A stretch of DNA of 64,000 bases. Source: Zonotrichia leucophrys gambelii. Taxonomy: Eukaryota > Chordata > Aves > Passeriformes > Passerellidae. How positions within the stretch are numbered: the first letter of the stretch is position 1; each line of letters begins with the position of its first letter. Both the position numbers and the translations under genes were made by a program. The stretch covers positions 24,430,038 to 24,494,037 of the forward strand of contig NC_088173.1 of assembly GCF_028769735.1 (NCBI RefSeq), read 5' to 3'. Positions 12,289 through 25,196 of the stretch are shown piece after piece. The notes beneath the pieces were generated by a model. It saw nothing but the letters and a program-made list of their open reading frames with translations, was not told the DNA's origin and ran no database searches.

Positions 12289-12769
12289 GCCGAGCCGCGC
12301 CGCGCCGAGCTGCGGCTGGGGCGGGGCGGGCGGCGGCGGGGGCGGCTCCGCGGCACCGGGCACCGCCCCCGCCTCAGCGCGGCTGCGCCCGCCCCGCCCC
12401 GCCCCGGCCGCGCACATGGCCCGGCAGCAGCGCGGCCGCCCCGCCGCTCCCGAGTCCCCCGCAAAGCTAGAGGGAGGCGGGAGAGGCGTTGTGGGAAAGA
12501 CGGATCGGTTTTGTGTAGCTCGGCCGTGCGGTCGGACCGCGAGCTGCCCTACACCCCGCCCGCCCTTAGGCCCGTGTGGGATGTCACCGCGCCGGGGCCC
12601 CCGGTGATTTTTAGAAACAAAAAAGCACGAAAATGCGAAGGGAAGGAACCAGGATGCCGCGCGAAGGGGGAGGGGAGAGCACAGCGAGGAAGGCAGGGGC
12701 GCGTGGTAGAGGGGAAGACAAAGTCCCCGATCTGGCGGTCCTGTTGCACAGGATCGTTATCAGACGATC

Positions 12770-12935
12770 GTTAGGACCGGAAGGAATCTCTGCACATCAT
12801 CGAGTCGACCCCCCTGCCAAGGCAAGGTCATCTGGAGCAGGTGACACAGGAACTCCTCCAGATGGGTTTTGAAGGTCTCTAGGGAGGGCAGCCTCTTCCA
12901 GTGCCACCAGTCCGGTTAATCTGCCTCAGTATTCC
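12770..12935 (-). mobile_element. CR1 LINE 3' fragment next to the TMEM131L CpG island
   Basis: The plus-strand text (GGAAGGAATCTCTGCACATC, then TCGAGTCGACCCCCCTGCC, GGTTTTGAAGGTCTCTAGGG and GGCAGCCTCTTCCAGTGCC) is a diverged reverse complement of the CR1 3' end. The element is on the minus strand and short. It lies about 50 bases outside the CpG-rich core, upstream of TMEM131L. Its boundaries are approximate. Confidence 0.8.
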
Positions 12936-14646
12936 TTCACTGCTTGGCAGCACTGTATGTTTAGGGTCGCTGCTGCTGTTCTTAAGCAACAGTGTTTTGG
13001 TCTTAAGCAACTCTTCAGGTGCCTGTTGGATCTCTCAAGGAATTACGCGGTGTTCGCAGAACAGAAGTGTAGAACAGAGCCCAGAGATTTTTGTGAGGGT
13101 CACAAGGTTTTAACATGTATTTCACATACCCTCTAATTGCATTTTAAAGTGCTTTTTTAAAAGTCTTTTCTGCTAAAAAAAAAAAAAAGAGCCCTCAGAT
13201 GCCTTAATTATGGGAAAAAACAGTTGTTAAACTAGTTCTGCAAACCTCAAGGAGAAAAAATAAAGCAAATACTCTGTAACAAGGTTTGCATGGGCCCCAG
13301 ATTGCATCTGGTTCTCCCCTTACCAATCACACATAGTAACTCACACAAACACTGGCATTTGGGACTCAGTCAGCAAAGGCTCATAAATAAAGCTAAAGAA
13401 ATTACAAAAACCATTTTTAGCCCTGAACTGAGACAACACATGAGGACATTTGGGACCTTGGTCCCCAGCAGTGGTGGGTCACATGCCCAATGTCCTTTCT
13501 GCTCAGTGCTTGGAAAAGCTTTTCCCACCCAGAGGCCATTCAGGTTTGACTGGAGACGCAGGTGGGTCTCCACAAAAGAAGTGCCCACTCTCTTCCTAAA
13601 GAAGACTTTGGCATTTGATGTTGCACAACCACCAAAGTACAGCTGGCAACGCAGCCTTGTCTCCTGCCCCTGTCCTCTTCTTTTTCCTGCTCCCTAATGG
13701 TTAGACAGGTCTTTTGTTTTCCACGCTGTCCCCCTGTGTCTTTAACCTCATTGCCTGGGCTTTCCCACACATGGGCAGAGGAATACTGTGGCATCCCTCC
13801 ACCTGTGCCCCAGAGCACCCCAGGGCTTGCAGAGAAATGCAGCCTTTCAAAATAGGAATGGTTGGATGTTTCTGTGTCGGCTAACGTGTCTGTGCTTGGA
13901 CAGGTGCCTGAGTACCTGCTTTAGAGAAAAAGAGAGTACCTCCTCCTTATATGACAACCCCACCCAGGGGCTGCATGGCACCATGAACGTGCTATGCATT
14001 CAGTAGGGAACAGTTCCCATTGCTTCTGCAACTACTGGTTCCAGTTGGAGTAGTCGTTTGAGCTGTAGAGTAATATTATTTTAACTTACTAGCTTTTCTT
14101 GATGAGTTTTTAAAAAGTTGTGCCAGCATGAGCTGATGATTTCTTGCCTGTCTGAAAGTCAACTCCATTTTCAGTGCCTGCAGGAAGGGGTCTGGCAAGA
14201 TACAGCTTGGGGTTTAAAGGGAAACTCCTAGACAGTCTTGGTTTAGCTAAGCAGGTTTAAAAATGTCAAGTGAGAGAGTTGGCCTGAGCTGCAGTCCAGG
14301 TTGGGACAAGACTCACCCTGGAAATGATTCCCCCTTGCTCTGTGTAAAACAAGGGACATGTTTGCAGCTTTGGAAAGGGCTGGGGAGCAGGGGAAGCAAG
14401 GCTTTCTACAGTCATGGTAAAGACACTTTTGCCAATCTGAACAGCAGAACACTTTGCTTTCTGGAGGCTTTTTCAGATGCAATGGGCAGGACTGGGAGGA
14501 AATCACAGCCACGATGTGATTGTATGGGGAGATACTTGTTGTGTAACAGGCATCAGAGGGGAGCAGGCAGCCTAATTACATCGCTGCTCCTGTGCCTCTG
14601 TGCATCCCTTAACCAGCAAAATATACCTGAGACTCTTCCTCAGGTG

Positions 14647-14708
14647 TGAGATGAGATGAGATGAGATGAGATGAGATGAGATGAGATGAGATGAGATGAG
14701 ATGAGATG
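14647..14708. repeat. (ATGAG)n microsatellite
   Basis: Eleven perfect ATGAG units run from 14651 to 14705, with partial units on both sides. The pentamer is pure, which suggests it is young or length-variable. It lies in the intergenic region. Confidence 0.97.
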
Positions 14709-17084
14709 TACCTGATGCCATGTATGTGGAAATACTCTGTTTTAGACCAACTTCGCTCCTCTAGTCTGACTGCAGACCCACGGCTGAGAAGGAGCTTGGT
14801 GTGAAAGGGGAAACAAAGGCTGCCTGGCAAGTCCCTGCTGGCCCTCTTTGATGGGCTACCATGGTACTTTTCTGTTCCTCAGAAAATACTGACTAATCTG
14901 GTGCGAATGGATTCACCCCACTCACCGGGCAAAGCAAACAATTGTTAAAACATTTGGATGAGGAACTTGTTGGACGATGCACTAGGGGGACATGGTCCAG
15001 CTCGTGAACCTGGTGCAGCACCTCCTGCCCTCTGCAAATGTGACACTGCTCTTCGAAGCTCACAGACCTATTGATGATGGTGTTTTCCAGCTAGAGAAGA
15101 TTTTTTTGAGGCTGTAGACATACTTAGTATTCATGCAAAACAACTCCCTGCGCTGTCATACTTTAAAATCTTTGATTTGTTTTTTCAAGAGTAGGATATG
15201 CTGCTGAAATATTTATTTTTACTGTTTGCCTTGCCCTTGAACTACAAGGAAAAGGAGCTAAGTTTTACCTACAGCAGTCTGGAAATAGTGCTGTAAACTT
15301 CTGCAAATCATAAAGCACACAGAAATTAATCCAGCCCTAAATGCCATTACAAATCCCCATTACTTGCAACATGGGAATAGTTACTTACCTTTCAAAAAAG
15401 ATGTGAGACTTTACAGAAACACTAGGCAAAATTAATTTCTGGGGGAACTGAGCCCAGCAGAAAACTTTATAGTATGCAATCATATCATTTGCAGCCATGT
15501 ATTGCACCACATGCAGTCAATGCTCCACATAAATTGAGCATATTTAGGTATTTCAATTCGGTGCAGTTTGAGAGGCAGTATGCACTGAAGGTGGTATATT
15601 TTCCTTTTAAGCCCCAAGAAAGTGGTCAGCTCACTCTGGAATGTTACCTTCACCTTGCCATCCCCAGCAGGGGAAGCAGCAGTGACAAGCCCCACTGGCA
15701 TGAGCTGATATGCCCATCCTGGGGTCTGCATCAGGCTCCAGTGGAGCTCAGGGCCTGTCCTCCTCCCCAGTGGCCTCCCTCCCTTGCCAAGTTCCTGTTA
15801 TCAGCCCCATGGCTACACATCCCCACGCCCGGGACCAGCCCTATCAGCAAGTGCAGCACTGGGCAGTTCCCCCTGATAAGGCTACAAATCCCAAAGAGAG
15901 ATCGAGAGGTGATAACGCCTTGCCTTGGGTCATCTCCTCGCCCAGCTAGCTCATTCCGCCCCAAAGGACAGCCCAAACACCCCTGCTGGGTGACCAGGGC
16001 ATTCACCAAGGGCTCCGTCCCACACAAGGACAGCCAGGTCCTTCAAACCTGAGCGCACACCTGTGTGATCCCCAAAGACCAGCTCATGGCTGAATGCACA
16101 GGAAGGGGAAAAAAATTAGCGAGAGAGAATGTGGCAGGGTACAGCCATAAAAGTGTGCTCGGCTGCCCGCGGGACAGCTGAAGATAAGCAGCCCTCCCTT
16201 TTCTCCCTGGCATTGGCCCCGCTGCCTTGCTTAGCCAGCCGGCGTTCTGGGAGCAGGCACTCTCCCTCCAGCTCAATGTTTGTGTAACTCCCAGCAGAGC
16301 GGGGCTGCCATCTCCGCCAGGGCCCCTCTGCATCATTAGAATAATAAAACAGTACGGGAACAAGAGTTTCTCTCTTCCTTCTGGTGACAATTACTGTCAT
16401 GCGCTCCACCACTGCACGCTCCCCCTCGCCCCCCCATTCTGAGCAAAGATTCTTAGCGAAGATTGTGAGTGCATCTCGAGCTGGGCTGAGCCTAATTCTT
16501 TTAAAGACTAATTCAGCCTGATAAGAGTGTCTGGGACAAAGCCTGCCCTGGCAGAGTAATTAAAGACGTACAAATTGTTTCTAAAACCACACGCTGGCAG
16601 AATTTTTACAATTAATGACCAGTTGTCTCTGCTGGGGCTTGTCAGGGAGGAATCGTTCTCGTCTTACGCGTCCGATCTGGGTCAGCAGCCCATCCATCGC
16701 CTCTTTGAGGACGGGAGAGCGAACAGGCAGCGGCACTGCCCCAAAAGCTGTTAATGACACCGCACTCGTTACTGCGGATAACAAACATCTTGTTTCTAAG
16801 CAGAATTTTTGCCAGCTCGCTTTGACTTTCTAGGTTGTGATTAAACACAGACAGAAAAATAGGGTACTTACCTGGCCTACTTTTTTTTCATTTTCCCTCT
16901 TCTCATGCATATTTGATTGAAAAAATCTGCATGGTAAAGGAAGCATCTATATGATCACACAGAAGGTTTGATGAACATAGAACAATATTAAGTTATTTGA
17001 ATGGTGCAACTTCTGAAATATTGACAAGAAAAGCAGAATGGTTAAGTGATCTATTAAAAAAAACCCCACTTGCTCAAGTGTATC

Positions 17085-17110
17085 ATACATACATACATAT
17101 ATATATATAT
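17085..17110. repeat. (CATA)n/(TA)n simple repeat
   Basis: ATACATACATACAT passes directly into an alternating TA run before GCCAAACTCC. It is a short compound microsatellite. Confidence 0.9.
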
Positions 17111-20100
17111 GCCAAACTCCTCTGTGTACTGAAGAAGAATGGATAGTAAATATTTTTATTTTTAAAAGCACTGTTACCGTTGTAGTATCAATCAAATGCT
17201 AGGTAGTTAAAAAAATATGCTGATGTGCTCTGTCCTTTCCTTGCCCTGCTCTGCCTACATTTTTTAGCACATACACTGCATCCACTTGAAAGCGTGGTGG
17301 ATCCTTGCACACAGCAGGATTTTGCAGTCTCCTGCGGGACCCACCATGTTACAATAGCGTTCAAAGCTTTATAAGCTTCATTTAGTTTCAGCAAGCCTGC
17401 TGGAGCATTGTCTGTGCTTAAAGAGGCATTTAAAACTAAAGCGAAGCTTTGAAAGCTTCAGAGACAATGACGCTGGACTCCCTAAACCCATGAGTTCACT
17501 GCACGGTTTGAAGTGATGGCATCATGTAGAAAACATGACACGCTGTTCTGAGAGCCTGGCAGTACCTAGGCACAAAACAGGAGGGGGAACAGAAAATCTG
17601 GGGTGCACATTGAGTTTCTACCACTGAAGGTCATGCCTGGACTAAAGGGAAGAAAAGCATTCTAAATTTTTTTCTGCCTTTGAGATCTGTACCTATGCAT
17701 ATTTATTCTCTCGTTCTGGAATGATTTCTAAGCCATTGATATGTGTGTTTCTAAGCTGTTATGAATAAAAGAAAATAACAGCTAGAGCACACACAATAAA
17801 AACAAGGCAGGATGCAGCAGCCATGCTTCCACAAGATGCCCAGCTTTTGTTCTACGTGGTTTGCTCATCCCTGGACTGTTCAAAAGGCAGCATTTAATCC
17901 AGAACTACATTACCTACGAGCAAAGGGAAAGAGCAGTAAAACAGGCATCAGTAAAACTGTGGTTTCCCAAAGAGGCACTCATTTTTCGATGTACAACCCT
18001 GCTTGTCACCATTTCTAGGCAAGGGCATGCAGTTTGTATAACCACAGTGAGAAACTGCATTGGTAACATCTCAAGGTGAGAGGAGAAGATCCTATTGAAT
18101 CCCAAAAGTAAGCATCCACCCTACCCATGCCACCTCACTCAGGTGGTGAAGGTTACAGGTATTCTTGGGCTGCAGTGGCATGGAGTCCCCATTCCTGCCT
18201 TGTGAGGCTTCCCTGGCAAAACCCCCAATGCTCTTGATCACCAGGGAAAATGATGAGGAGAGGGAGACCCCCACAAAAATGGCAATGATCCATGTAAAAA
18301 CAGGATGCCCATAAGTAGATTGAAAGGACAATCTGTAGCAAAATGGTGTAATAAATACCATGTTTGTAAAAAAGCCATGGTGCCTGGGCAGGTCTAGAAA
18401 TAAAACAGTAAAACAGGATTTCACAGCATGACAAATGCTGTTCAGTAACGGCTGGGCACAAATGGCTGGGCACACCTCACCAGCACTCAGAGCCATGTCG
18501 TGTCTCACAGGCTGCATCTCATTCCTAAGACCACAGCACTTCATGGGGGCACAGCTGCAGGCAAAGTTTGATGGGCTGGAAAAGGACACGGTGTAAACCA
18601 TGGCAGAGTTACCACGCGCCTAATTTTCAATTTTGATAGCTGTAGAAGGTTTTACTGGGGGTAAAATGTCATCTTATTTAACCTCAGTCCTCAGCCCAGT
18701 GGAGCCATTTTTCACTGCAATTGAAAATAATGAACATAAACTAGTTGGAGGCAGATAACGGGCATGGGAAATTTGAGCTCAAAGGGGTGAAGCCTGGACA
18801 AAGTGTAAAGCAACCAGAATCAGTTTAGTGCCACAGCACATCAGAAAAAAGCACAGCTGTCAAGAATGCAGCACTTCCACATGTGTGCAGATGCTCTTAA
18901 GGGAGGAAGACGCATTGATGACATTGAAAAAACATAGCACAAAAGTAAGACACATTTAAAAATACACCCAAATTGGAAACAGTACTGTTAGAAGCTTACT
19001 AAAACACGGTAAACTATTGCTGTAGCTATTTTTTTAAGTCCTGGAGTGTTACTATAACAAAAATAAACATGCTGATGAAATATAAGAGAACAGCAATGCC
19101 AAACTCGTGGAGAAGTGAATGGCAAATTTGCCAGAGCTGTGCTTCCAAGACTGCCTCCACATCCAATGGTAATGGGTCACAGATGTTCTCTTTTCACAAA
19201 AAGAAGTTGAATGTGTTTATTTCTTTCATGGTACCGGCCAGAGGGCAGTTAGGGGAGCAACTGGAAACCTGTGAGTTGCAGTTACTTGATTGAATAATCT
19301 GTTTGGAAAAAAGATGTTGCCGTGCAAAATTCTCCTCCCCCCTCCACCACCCCCCTGCCAGTTTTGACAGCACATAAGAGTTTCACTTCCATCCAAAACT
19401 GAGAGGGAAATTTAGGTAACCCAAAATAATGTAATGTGCACAGTCTGTGAAGTACCAGGGATTTTTCATGCCAGAGACATAAGGCCACCTTTTTTTTAAC
19501 ATGCCCAAAGAATCCAGGGATCTGGTTGCTGCCCAGCTCAGCGCCAGGGCATCATGATGCACATGCAGGTCAGGCTCTCCAACTGCAGCCAGGTTCCCTG
19601 CCTGCTGTGTGAGAGTTGCCATGAGGAGGGATCTGACCTCTCGGCTCACCTATCTGCTGAAAACTTGTGTGGCTGCAGCCACCAGCTTGTCACCAAGTGC
19701 TCTCCTCCAGCACCTAGCTCTTTCCTCATTTAGGGAAAAAAAAGCCACAGTATAACAAAGGAGAAAATAAATCCTGCCCTGAGGACAAGGGGTGCTATTA
19801 CAGAGCCTTCCTGACCACCCCAAAGCATTGGCATTTAACACCCAGGCTGCATGGGCAGCAGTGGTGTGGGTGACTGGGTACTTAGAGCAGTACAACTCAA
19901 ATGACATGAGGACAAGAAAGCTCATGGTTCCCATAATCAAGCCACAGCATGAACAGTCCTTTCTGGATACTTACATTGCAGAGCAGTAAAATCTAGGCAG
20001 GAGTGGAGCATCTCATGGCACTTCTGCAATACAGGGTACTGAAGTCCTCTCCAGAGGCCCAGCTCCATCATCACTGAAGTCAAAAATCATGTGTAAATGT

Positions 20101-21091
20101 GGGATGCTTCTTCAGGGGTGGCAGGTGTGGGTGCCCAGTTAGAGACAAGCTTCCCTCCGAGGCACAAACAGACATGAACCCTGAGTGCTACCCACAGACA
20201 GCTCAGCCAAGGCTAGGGAGGCAATGCTGGGACAGGAGCCACATGACTCCCCTCACCTGAAATGGTCTGGTTGCCGAGGGAGTCTCTGCAGAAGCCTTTG
20301 TCACGTGCAGACCCCAGAGCACCTTGGGGAGAAGAGAGGCCCAGGCTGTCCTGGGAAGAGCTGATGGAGTAATATTTCTGTCTAATTCCTATAGCCAGGA
20401 ATCAGCCTAGATATTTACAACTTTCTAATCCACTTTTGAATGCTGCCTAGAAAAGTGCCGCAGAAAATCAGGACATCTGAAAATTTTGAAGACTTACTTT
20501 ATTTCCCAGGGAGCAATTTTAGGCTTGTACGTTTCTTTTCACAGAACATCTGCAATTCCCTGCAACTGTAATTTCTATCATTGTCTTTCAAAAATGACAC
20601 TTGTACAGCCTCCTTCCAAATAATTGCAGGAACTTTCTGTTCATTAGGGGAGCATATTTTCAATGCACAGGTCTTCACCTCACAGCAGCTCTGCCCTTTC
20701 CTCAGGGAAGTGCAAGCATTCAGCTGCTGTACTGACATCCCAAGGGCTGTGGCCCTTTGCTCACCAGCTATTCCCAGTGGCATGGCACTCACAGCTGGAC
20801 AGGAAGCAGTACAGCTCCAGCACACTCTGGATGGGAACCCATGCACATCATCAGCCACAGGAGCTGGATGCCTCATTCTCTGCCTGCTGTGCCAAAAATG
20901 TACTCTGCCAGGTGTCTGAAGGCCATGCAGGATTGCTTTTCCAAGCCAGTTGTATATGCTGAGTGATATTCAAATGAAATGCAACTATGCTGCTTCTCTA
21001 CAGCCCTTGATAAGACATCAGACCTCTGAAAACACCACATCTGCCCTAGGGAATACATTTTGTATTACATATTTTGGATATAAACAGATAT

Positions 21092-21177
21092 AACAGATTT
21101 TGGATATAAAAATATAATTCATTACATTTATGTAATACATATTGTAATAAATTATATTTTTATATCCAAAATCTGTT
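21092..21177. repeat. Near-perfect inverted repeat with 35-base arms
   Basis: The left arm (21092-21126) starts AACAGATTTTGGATATAAAA. The right arm (21143-21177) is its reverse complement with one mismatch (C versus T near the inner end). The loop is about 16 bases and is partly self-complementary. Part of the left arm, ATTTTGGATATAAA, is also found just upstream as a direct repeat (21070-21083). It could be a relic of a palindromic mobile element or a local foldback event. No family is recognised. Confidence 0.92.
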
Positions 21178-24100
21178 TAGTTTCCAGAAAGAAATCAGAA
21201 GATGGCTAACATGAAGTACTTCCTTAGATTCTGCCACAACAGCTATCCGGTGGCTGGATAAATGCACAAGGATATGGACTTTCTTCAGGTCACTGAAGAC
21301 ATCCCTACAAAGAGGTTACCAATAATAAGTTGTGTTTCTATGTAAAACTGTTAGGCTTTTAACATTCAGAACTCCAGCTTTGCTCTCAGCTTTCTGAAGC
21401 ATTATTCCTTATGCTGCTGACTGCACACTTGCACTTACATGTTTTCTTATTTTTTTGGCTCAGTGGAGCAAGCAGTCAGCTTTTCCCTCATTCCTGAGGG
21501 ATATCAGGTTACAACGAATGTTGTTCTGCTATTATATACTTACCCAGTGGCATATTAAAAATGCATATTTTCCATTGGATTTTTCTCCTTGCCAGAGTCA
21601 GGTTTAAGGCCACTTTTCTTCTCTCACTTGCTAGGTACCGGTAACAAGCAACTAGCTTATTCCCAGATGTAAAAAGGCAGGCAACAATATATGGCCTGTT
21701 TAACCCCAGCTGGGGATACAGTCCCTGATCCACTTCATTTAAACTAAGGAAATCTACAGTGCATCCCTGCAGCTAAACTACTTTTGAGTGTATTAATTTT
21801 TGGAGAAGTGGGAGAAAGATGTACATATGGAGGCTGCCTGGTGAAGGGCCAGCCTCCTGCAGCTGTGTGCACTCCTGCCCTGCCAATGCACGGCACACGC
21901 TCCCACTGCAGGTCCCAGAGGGTCTCCAGTCCCTGCTGGTGGGTGCCATGTCCCCCCTACCCTGCCCCTGGGCCACCTGGGAGCCAGCTGGCAGCTGAGA
22001 GGCCATGGATGAGCACTGCTGCTGAAGCTCTGAGGCACCTTGAGGGTCCTGTCACTTGCAGATTTGTTCCAACCTTGAGATCCATTCAGTCATTAAAATT
22101 GAGCAGCAAATTCAAAATAAATACAGCCAGAAATACAGAGCAGGCTTGTTAGAGCTGTGTGCTGGAGCCTGTGGCACAGGGAATTTCCTTGCCCACCACT
22201 AATATTGCTCAGTTTAGCAGCTTCATCTAAGTGCTAGAAGAATGAAACCAGGAGAGAATCCCTGTGGGTGGTTTAACTCCCCACAGGCATTACCAGCACA
22301 GCTCCAGCAGCCTGCACCACCACACAGAGCCTCTTATCTGACATGAGGAGAAGCCCAAACACCACAGTGCCAGCATCTGCCCATGTTTTCCCTTTGGTGC
22401 TTCCTGTTGTGGAGGGGTGGTTCATCAAACCTCCATTCCCAGATCAAGGTACTGCAAACACATGGGGTAACCCCAGTACCTTGTTCTCAGTCTCCAAGCT
22501 CTTCATGTCCAGGAGCACATATGTGTGCACTCAGCAGCAGGATAAAGGCCCCAAAAACCTTACCAAGTGACTTTTTTTCCTCGTTCACAATTAGGTTAAA
22601 TACCTTGAATAATTAAATAGAAGTAGATGCTAAGAATATTCTTTTATAGATATGCTAGAAACTGGTAGTATAGGAATCTAAAGAGGCAATTTAATAGTTA
22701 TCATGATTCACTGAAACACCAAAAGGAGGGATGCAACCATTTTTCCTACAGCAAAAAAAGGGTGAAAGGTTCAGTCTGAAAATACATTTGTGGTCTGGTA
22801 ACTGCCATGTGTAAAGAGCATGAACTAGAGGATTACACAGACAGAGTGGGACAGTAAATCATATAGATGTAAAAGCATGTTACCACTCAAGCTAGAAATA
22901 CTCCGTAAAGGAATTACATTGTCTGTTGGCATATTTTATTTGGTCTTAATTGAGTATATCAAGAAACAGATCACTACTCAATGCAGACTTCTGATTTGGT
23001 GCCTCGCTGCTTGGACTTATCTGTGGCCATACAATTATGGATGATCAAAATCAATTAAATGCATTCACTAAGTAATCACCTTAGCAACAAAAAAAAAAAA
23101 CCTCACCAAAAAAAAAAGTCATAGAAGAAAATGTTCTGAAATTATTTATATATTTATATTCTGACATACAACAGCAAGGAGGACAGGCTGATATTTCTAA
23201 AAGGACAAATTTTTGTGCAATTAACCAGAAAAACATGAAGTAAAAAGCTAGAATCTTATATTCCCCACAATTCATAGTCCTGAGAACCAGAGGCTAGGAG
23301 TTTGCACGGACATACTCTAGCTCAACCCTCAAAAGGACTCATCTAGTTTTTATGCCAACTCATCAGTCTTCAGCTGGTGAATTAGGCTCTCTTCCTTTGC
23401 TTTATCCAAATCTAAGCATCCAATTCTACCCATCTGGGAAAAATTCACAAGATTTTCTTTATTATACTTAGCATGACAAGCATGTGAAAACAGAGGATAC
23501 TCCATGCAACTTTCTCAAGGAAAAGAATGCAAACTCACCTCTAAGTCTCCTAGGAAACACTCTCATTCCAATCAAGAAAACATGGGGAAAAGCATAATGG
23601 ATTAAACTTGAAATCTGGTTTATTTTGATTTCTGCTTTCAGTAATTGAAGGTTATGCATTCATCTTTCAAAAGCATTAAATGTGGATGAGACTGACTGTC
23701 AAACTGGAAAAGGACACAACACTACTGTCAACTCCAAAAAAAGTTATTCTGAAAAAAATAAAATCTTCTGCTATTGAGACCTCAAATCCTGTCCAATTAT
23801 ATTTTGGGCCCTAGAAACAGTAGTAAGCAAAATGACATTCATCTAGGTTGCATATTTCTGCTGTATTCAGAACCAGACTCAATTGCTCCTGCAGAAAAGA
23901 ATGATTTACAATCCTGCTGTCCTTAACAACAGAAAAATGGGAAAAAACCCCTCACAAAATCTCCGTTATTTTTTTTAATCCATCTGGTAGGGAAGAGACC
24001 TGAGACTAACTTATGAAGATTTTTAGGCGCCCAGTGATTTCAGTAGAACTTGGTCTCCTGAAAAGCTCTGAAGAGACACAGATGCCCAAATGCCTCCCGT

Positions 24101-25182
24101 GGCATTTAGCACAGCTACACTCTGAACCCCCAGGGATGTCCAGGCAGATGTTGAAAAATGCTCAATAACCTGCCTGGGGGCCAGGAATAAAAGATGCTGT
24201 GTTGTGCTTAAAGCATGCTAGTTGAGAAAACTGGCTTAAAGCTTCAGTTGAGAAACTGCACTGTGGGGTAAAGATCTTTCCCTAAGTTTGCAGGTAAGAT
24301 GGAGGTATAAGTAAAATGTAATTAATTTCAAGAAAAAAAAAATAGCAAGACTTGTTTATGGCGATGATGGAAAGATATTCAGGCTGGTCCCTTCCATAGG
24401 CCAGGCTGCAATGCAACTGTACTTTAAGTGGCATTTGACTGAAGCACATTTTCCACAAAAGCTATTCAGTCTCAAAGCCACCTGATGCTGCAGAGGCTAC
24501 CTTTCCCCACACCAAGCTAAAGCTGCCTCTTGTGTCTCATTTCGACACCAACAGCTGTTTCTGCAGCAAGACATTACAGCACATGCAGAGTTCAAGACTT
24601 GTTTGCAGTCTCTGCATGACTGATCTCCGAGCAATCACTAGTTTTCCTCAAGAGAAGCTCCACACTGTAGCACAGATCACTGGGCTCTGCCTTGGCATCC
24701 AGGGCTCTGGCAGAAAGGCATCCTCAGGCAGAGCTGTAAAAACAAGTCAGCAATAAAATGGGAAAGGTGAGAAGCTCGATATGCAGCAGCATCCTGCATT
24801 ACACAGCCTCTCAGACCTGCTGCAGAGAGCACTCCAGCAAAGTTATTCTGTTTTCATAAAAATCAGGTGCAATTCAAGAAGCTTTGGCCAGAAGGTTAAG
24901 ACAGAAGCCACATGCCAAGGAATTCTGTAGCAGAAACGTCACAGATTTTTATCTCTGAAGCAAAAGTAATGGTTTAAACTCAAAAGCCAGAAAGGAGTGG
25001 AAGAAGGAAATTGTAGGGGTGAAACCTTGAGTACACTTGGTGGAGGTGAACAGAGATAAGAATCCTGATTCCCTAAAGGCAAACAGGGTTCTGCAAAAAG
25101 AGGATTTTACTGAGCAGAGGATGCCTAAAAAGGAAATGATTTTCCTCCTTTTCATCAACAGAAAGATTGTTCCAGTGACAGA

Positions 25183-25196
25183 GTTACCATGGAAAC
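25183..25196. promoter_or_regulatory. RFX-type X-box motif
   Basis: GTTACCATGGAAAC fits the palindromic RFX consensus GTTRCCATGGNAAC at every defined position. It lies in intergenic DNA about 8 kb beyond the 3' end of MND1 and 13 kb upstream of TMEM131L. A full match of this length is informative, but one site alone does not prove use. Confidence 0.4.

Larger units (their letters stand above)
11610..12720 (-). promoter_or_regulatory. TMEM131L: CpG island promoter of TMEM131L
   Basis: This block of about 1.1 kb is very rich in G+C and CpG, in sharp contrast to the AT-rich DNA on both sides. It covers exons 1 and 2 and several hundred bases upstream of the start codon. GC boxes (GGGGCGGGG and CCCCGCCCC forms) cluster at about 12310-12345 and 12387-12410, immediately upstream of the ATG on the minus strand. 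No TATA box is evident. A GTGGGAA (RBPJ-like) word lies at 12491-12497. The island is typical of a housekeeping-type dispersed promoter. The start site probably falls between 12290 and 12600 but cannot be placed exactly by eye. Whether it also fires on the plus strand is unknown. Confidence 0.85.

Noticed and set aside
11548..12417. A single 289-codon minus-strand protein covering both TMEM131L exons
   Set aside because: It reads through intron 1 and the exon 2 donor. The human protein and the GT-AG sites show two exons, so the intervening residues are not real.
11595..12774. Long plus-strand open frames (291 and 319 codons) across the CpG island
   Set aside because: They are rich in Arg, Pro, Ala and Gly, lie opposite confirmed TMEM131L exons, and stay open because stop codons are rare at this GC content.
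15474..16052. 192-codon plus-strand frame, the longest outside the CpG island
   Set aside because: No recognisable domain, no start context or splice support, and odd composition. It is likely chance in a GC-moderate region.
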